From assembly GCA_005883885.1 (NCBI GenBank), contig VAYF01000106.1, positions 1 to 8,737 on the forward strand: a stretch of DNA of 8,737 nucleotides, in the 5' to 3' direction. Source of the DNA: Actinomycetota bacterium (GTDB lineage: Bacteria > Actinomycetota > UBA4738 > HRBIN12). Of this stretch, positions 5,630-8,737 are shown in pieces (the stretch's first letter is position 1; every line of letters begins with the position of its first letter). The position numbers were made by a program, and so were the translations under genes. The notes under the pieces are model-generated. The model was not told the origin of the DNA. It saw only the letters and a program-made list of their open reading frames with translations, and made no database searches.

Positions 5630-7965
5630 TCGCGCTCGAGCTCCGTCAGGTCCACGTCGTGCGGCCGGGGGGTCGGGTCGGCGGTCAGCGTGACCCGGAA
5701 CGACGCACCCCCGCCGATCCGTTCCTGCACCCATGCGCGACCGTCGTGCAACTCGGCGAACCGCGTGACGAGGGCGAGTCCAAGCCCCGAACCGGCGCCC
5801 GCGCCCGCCCCTTGGCGGAACATCTCGAAGATCCGCTCGCGATCGCCGGGCGCGACGCCCGGGCCGTCGTCTTCGACCATGAGCATCGCGCCGTCGTCCG
5901 TGCGCTCCAGCCGCACCCAGATCCGCGAATCGCCCGGCGTGTGCTTCAACGTGTTGCCGAGCAGGTTCTCGACGATCCGTTCGACCATGACGGCGTCCGC
6001 CTTGACGGTGATCGGCGCGACGTCGATGGCGAGACGACGCTCCGCGACCAGGTCGGAGTTCGCGACGATCTCGCGGATCAGCGCCCCGACGTCGATCGGC
6101 TCGAAGTGCGTCTCCGCGAGCCCTCGGTTCAGACGCTCCAGATCCAGGAAGTCCGAGACGATCCGATCGAGCTTCCGCGCGTTCGACGCGATGCGACGCG
6201 CCATGTCGCGGGTCTCGTCTTCGGTGATCTCGATGTCGTCGCGCTCCATCGTGACCGCGAGACCGAGGATCGCGGCGAGCGGCGTGCGGAGGTCGTGCGA
6301 GACGGCCTGCAGGAACGTCGTCTTCATCTCGTCCTCGACGCGCAGGCGCTCCGCCTCCGTTCGCTCGCGTTCCAGATCACGCTCCAGGTCCTGGGTGCGC
6401 CGCTGGTCGGTTACGTCGATCAGCACGCCCTGCCAGTAGACCGGGCGGCCTTCGTCGTCGAGCACGAGCCGCGCCTGGTCCTGGACCCAGACCTCATGCC
6501 CGTCGCGCGCGATCAGCCGATAGGTGGCTGCGTGCGGCTCACCACGCGCGGCGCTCGCCTCCATCAGCGCGCGGTCGTCCGGATGGACGAGTTTCGTCCA
6601 CAGACCCTTGTCGGCGTACCACGCCTCGGGCTCGTACCCGAGGATCGTCCCCGTCTGCGGGCTGATGTAGACGGTCGGACCGTCATCCACCGGGTCGATG
6701 TAGGCGATCGCGGGGATCTGCTCGACCAGCGTTCGGTAGCGCGCCTCGGCCTCGGAGAGCTGGCCGGCCGCCTCCTTGAGCGGCGTGATGTCGATCATGA
6801 CGCCCTGCCAGTACGCGGGCTCCCCATCGGGCCCGCGCATCATCACGGCCTGGTCGCGGAACCACACGACGCGACCGTCGCGCGCACGCATCCGGTACTC
6901 GCTGAGGAACGGCTCGCCGGTCAGCTCGGTACGGCGGTTCTCCTCGATCACATACGGCCGGTCGTCCTCGTGGATCGACTCGAGCCAGACGCCCGGATCA
7001 CGCATCCATTCGTCCGGGGTGATCCCGATGAGCTCCTGGACCCGCGCGTTGATGTAGACCAGCTTGAGGCCGTCGCCCGTGACCTCCTCGCGGTAGACGA
7101 TCGCGGGGATCTGCTCCACGAGCGTGCGGTACCGATCCTCGGACTCGCGCGCCCGCTCTTCGGTCTCGCGCTCCAGCGTGATGTCGTACATGATCCCCTG
7201 CCAGTAGAGCGGGCTCCCGGCCTCGTCCCGGATCAACGCCGCCTCGTCGCGGAACCAGCGGATGTCGCCGTCGCGCGTGAACATCCGGTAGTCGGCCTGG
7301 AAGGGGCCGCCCGTGCGCTCGATGCGCTCGTATTCCCGGCGGACCCGCATCCGGTCGTCCGGGTGGAACTGGCGGGCCCACGCCGCCGGATCTTCGATCC
7401 ACTGCTCCGGAGGGAACCCCAGGATCTCCTCCACCTGCGGGCTCACGTACAGCATCTCGCCGATGCCGTTGTCCTCGCGGGTGACGGATTCGAGGTAGAC
7501 GATCGCCGGCAGGTTCTCGACGACGCGCTGGAAGCGCCCCTGCCGCTCCTCGCGCTCGTGCTCGAGAGCCTTCTGTGCGGTGATCTCGACCATCAGGCCG
7601 CGGATCACCGCCGGTGAGCCTTCGTCGTCCTTGACCGCATGCCCGACGTCGCGGATCCACACCCACGAGCCGTCCTTCGCGAGGAGCCGGTATTCCTCGT
7701 CGAACGGGCCGCCGGCGGTCGCGATGCGGACGAGCCTGCCGACCATGCGGTCGTGGTCGTCGGGATGGAGGTGGTCGTTCCAGAACCCGGGGTCGTCCAG
7801 CCAGTCGGCGGCGTCGTAGCCGAGGATCTCCTGGACACCGTCGGAGACGAAGGTGAACGTCATCGAGGTCGCGTCCGCCTCCCAGGCGATCCCGTGGAGA
7901 TCGGCCATCAGGCTCTGGACACGGAGAGGCTCGGAGCCGGAAGGGATCATCGGGGGATGCGGCAT
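5587..7965 (-). CDS. Soluble PAS-rich sensor histidine kinase (four PAS domains)
   Basis: This 792-residue kinase should autophosphorylate on histidine and pass phosphate to a response regulator that is not in the window. No signal peptide or membrane segment is seen, so it senses cytoplasmic or membrane-permeable cues. Four PAS_3-type domains lie at about 21-134, 146-268, 279-397 and 410-521. Each has the (H)PDD or HEDD turn, an aromatic-rich RDG strand and a C-terminal capping motif (YWQGxxxDIT in the last three). A charged coiled coil (522-548) leads to HisKA with FLQAVSHDLRTPL, His557. The ATPase domain has N-box Asn667/Asn671, DDGPGV (699-704), an F-box IFEMF and GSGLGL (725-730). The tail from 763 is low complexity. 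The start at 7965 has AGGAG upstream; an earlier in-frame ATG at 8076 would overlap the preceding gene and adds low-complexity residues. PAS ligands cannot be told. Confidence 0.93.
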   Translation of the reverse strand: MPHPPMIPSGSEPLRVQSLMADLHGIAWEADATSMTFTFVSDGVQEILGYDAADWLDDPGFWNDHLHPDDHDRMVGRLVRIATAGGPFDEEYRLLAKDGSWVWIRDVGHAVKDDEGSPAVIRGLMVEITAQKALEHEREERQGRFQRVVENLPAIVYLESVTREDNGIGEMLYVSPQVEEILGFPPEQWIEDPAAWARQFHPDDRMRVRREYERIERTGGPFQADYRMFTRDGDIRWFRDEAALIRDEAGSPLYWQGIMYDITLERETEERARESEDRYRTLVEQIPAIVYREEVTGDGLKLVYINARVQELIGITPDEWMRDPGVWLESIHEDDRPYVIEENRRTELTGEPFLSEYRMRARDGRVVWFRDQAVMMRGPDGEPAYWQGVMIDITPLKEAAGQLSEAEARYRTLVEQIPAIAYIDPVDDGPTVYISPQTGTILGYEPEAWYADKGLWTKLVHPDDRALMEASAARGEPHAATYRLIARDGHEVWVQDQARLVLDDEGRPVYWQGVLIDVTDQRRTQDLERDLERERTEAERLRVEDEMKTTFLQAVSHDLRTPLAAILGLAVTMERDDIEITEDETRDMARRIASNARKLDRIVSDFLDLERLNRGLAETHFEPIDVGALIREIVANSDLVAERRLAIDVAPITVKADAVMVERIVENLLGNTLKHTPGDSRIWVRLERTDDGAMLMVEDDGPGVAPGDRERIFEMFRQGAGAGAGSGLGLALVTRFAELHDGRAWVQERIGGGASFRVTLTADPTPRPHDVDLTELERDQPTGTSSPDDNHA

Positions 7966-7968
7966 CGT

Positions 7969-7973
7969 CTCCT
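7969..7973 (-). promoter_or_regulatory. Ribosome binding site fixing the histidine kinase start
   Basis: AGGAG on the minus strand lies 3 nt before the ATG at 7965, a close but workable spacing. It favours this start over the upstream in-frame ATG at 8076, which lies inside the preceding gene. Confidence 0.5.
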
Positions 7974-7991
7974 GCGGAAGTCTGACAGCCA

Positions 7992-8003
7992 CCGCGCGCG
8001 CGG
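7992..8003. repeat. 12-bp alternating CG palindrome between kinase and GGT-like gene
   Basis: CCGCGCGCGCGG is a perfect self-complementary 12-mer in the 64-bp gap between the GGT-like stop and the kinase start. It could be a protein-binding site or a hairpin, or only an effect of high GC. No T-run follows, so it is not a clear terminator. The gap otherwise shows no promoter I can support. Confidence 0.25.
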
Positions 8004-8029
8004 CGCCACCGCCAGAACGGCGTAGTCCG

Positions 8030-8737
8030 TCACCCGGCCAGGGAACCCCCGTCCGACCGAGGGTCCGAACCGGCATCGAACCAGTCCGGCCGCGCGCGGA
8101 TCACCTGCGCGTGCCCGAGCTCGTCGGAGCGGTCCGGGACCACCGTCGCCGGGTACGGCAACGACTCGAGCGAGCGCCTCGCCTCGGCGGGGACGCTGGC
8201 TTCGATGACGATCCGCGCCGGCGAGGTTCGCTCCGGCCGCTCGAGGATCCAGCGCGGCGCCGCGACCGCGTCCACGGCCGCGGCGCCGCCCACCAGGTGG
8301 AGCAGGGTCTGCGCGTTGATCTGTGGTTGTGCGTACCCGCCCATCGACCCCGCGACCGCCGCCAGACCGTGCTCGTCGTGGACGATCACGGGCATCAGCG
8401 TGTGCGCCGGGAGCTTGCCGGGCGCGAACGCGTTGGGATGCTCCGGCTCCAGGGTGAAGCAGGCACCGCGGTTCTGCGCGACGATCCCCGTGGTCGGCTC
8501 GCAGATCCCGGACCCGAACCCCCAGAACAGGCTCTGGACCAGCGACACCGCGAAGCCCTCGGCGTCGGCGGTCACGAGGGCGATCGTGTCGCCGTTCGGG
8601 CGCGGTGGCGGTGCCCCCGCGCGCTCCAGCCGGATCTCATCCGCGAGCGAGGCGAGATGCCCGTCGTCGAGGAGCGTCGAGGGGTGCACGGTCATGTGCT
8701 CGGGGTCGCCGAGGTGGCGGTCGCGGTCCCGGGCGGA
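8030..8737 (-). CDS. Gamma-glutamyltransferase-family protein, YwrD-like (5' end cut by window edge)
   Basis: These 235 residues are the C-terminal part of a gamma-glutamyltransferase-family Ntn-hydrolase, normally about 500-600 residues. The frame is open to base 8737, and the first residues (RDRHLGDPEHM) match the end of the family's large subunit, so the internal Met at 8695 is not the start. The predicted self-cleavage and catalytic Thr is in GDTIAL (codon 8585-8587), giving a small subunit of about 185 residues. Other family marks are FGSGI, TTGIVAQNRG, HPNAFAPGK and GSMGGYAQPQ. Compared with E. coli GGT, residues that hold the gamma-glutamyl group seem changed: Asn411 to Phe, Asp433 to Cys, the Ser-Ser pair to His-Thr. 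This pattern fits the YwrD-like branch, so classical glutathione transpeptidation is doubtful. It precedes the kinase gene by 64 bp on the same strand. Confidence 0.88.
   Translation of the reverse strand, partial: SARDRDRHLGDPEHMTVHPSTLLDDGHLASLADEIRLERAGAPPPRPNGDTIALVTADAEGFAVSLVQSLFWGFGSGICEPTTGIVAQNRGACFTLEPEHPNAFAPGKLPAHTLMPVIVHDEHGLAAVAGSMGGYAQPQINAQTLLHLVGGAAAVDAVAAPRWILERPERTSPARIVIEASVPAEARRSLESLPYPATVVPDRSDELGHAQVIRARPDWFDAGSDPRSDGGSLAG

Noticed and set aside
5593..7617. Plus-strand open frame of 674 codons opposite the histidine kinase
   Set aside because: The minus strand encodes complete PAS, HisKA and ATPase motifs. The antisense product is Arg/Asp/Val-rich with no family signs.
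7966..8076. Kinase start at the ATG at 8076
   Set aside because: It would overlap the GGT-like gene by 47 bp and add 37 residues of no recognisable domain; AGGAG precedes the ATG at 7965.
8693..8695. Met at 8695 as the start of a short 221-residue protein
   Set aside because: The frame stays open to the window edge, and the residues before the Met match the conserved end of the GGT large subunit.

Overview
The window is dense, high-GC DNA carrying seven protein genes and no sign of RNA genes, mobile elements or CRISPR. The high GC third positions, GTG starts, 4-nt start/stop overlaps and family mix (nitrobindin, P1B-5 ATPase, PAS-rich kinase, YwrD-like gamma-glutamyltransferase homologue) suggest an environmental actinomycete-like or similar high-GC bacterium. 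The taxonomic call is weak.

Left block, minus strand (2382 to 1): an SGNH-hydrolase lipoprotein, an aldo/keto reductase whose ATG overlaps the lipoprotein stop (ATGA), and a GNAT acetyltransferase 7 nt further on that runs off the left edge. The spacing implies one transcript.

Centre, plus strand (2503 to 5629): after a 120-bp divergent promoter region come an unrecognised 97-residue protein with a strong ribosome binding site, a nitrobindin-type heme protein (GTG start), and a 767-residue metal-transporting P-type ATPase with a TPCP membrane motif and a C-terminal hemerythrin (HHE) domain, i.e. subgroup P1B-5. The nitrobindin stop and the ATPase start overlap (GTGA). The operon therefore links a predicted heme protein for NO/peroxynitrite chemistry to a predicted Fe/Ni exporter with a diiron O2/redox-sensing domain. 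This is the most interesting part of the window.

Right block, minus strand (8737 to 5587): the C-terminal part of a gamma-glutamyltransferase-family protein (start lies off the window), then a soluble histidine kinase with four PAS domains. The kinase and ATPase genes converge and their coding ends overlap by 43 bp, leaving no room for an intergenic terminator.

No stretch longer than about 120 bp lacks a gene.
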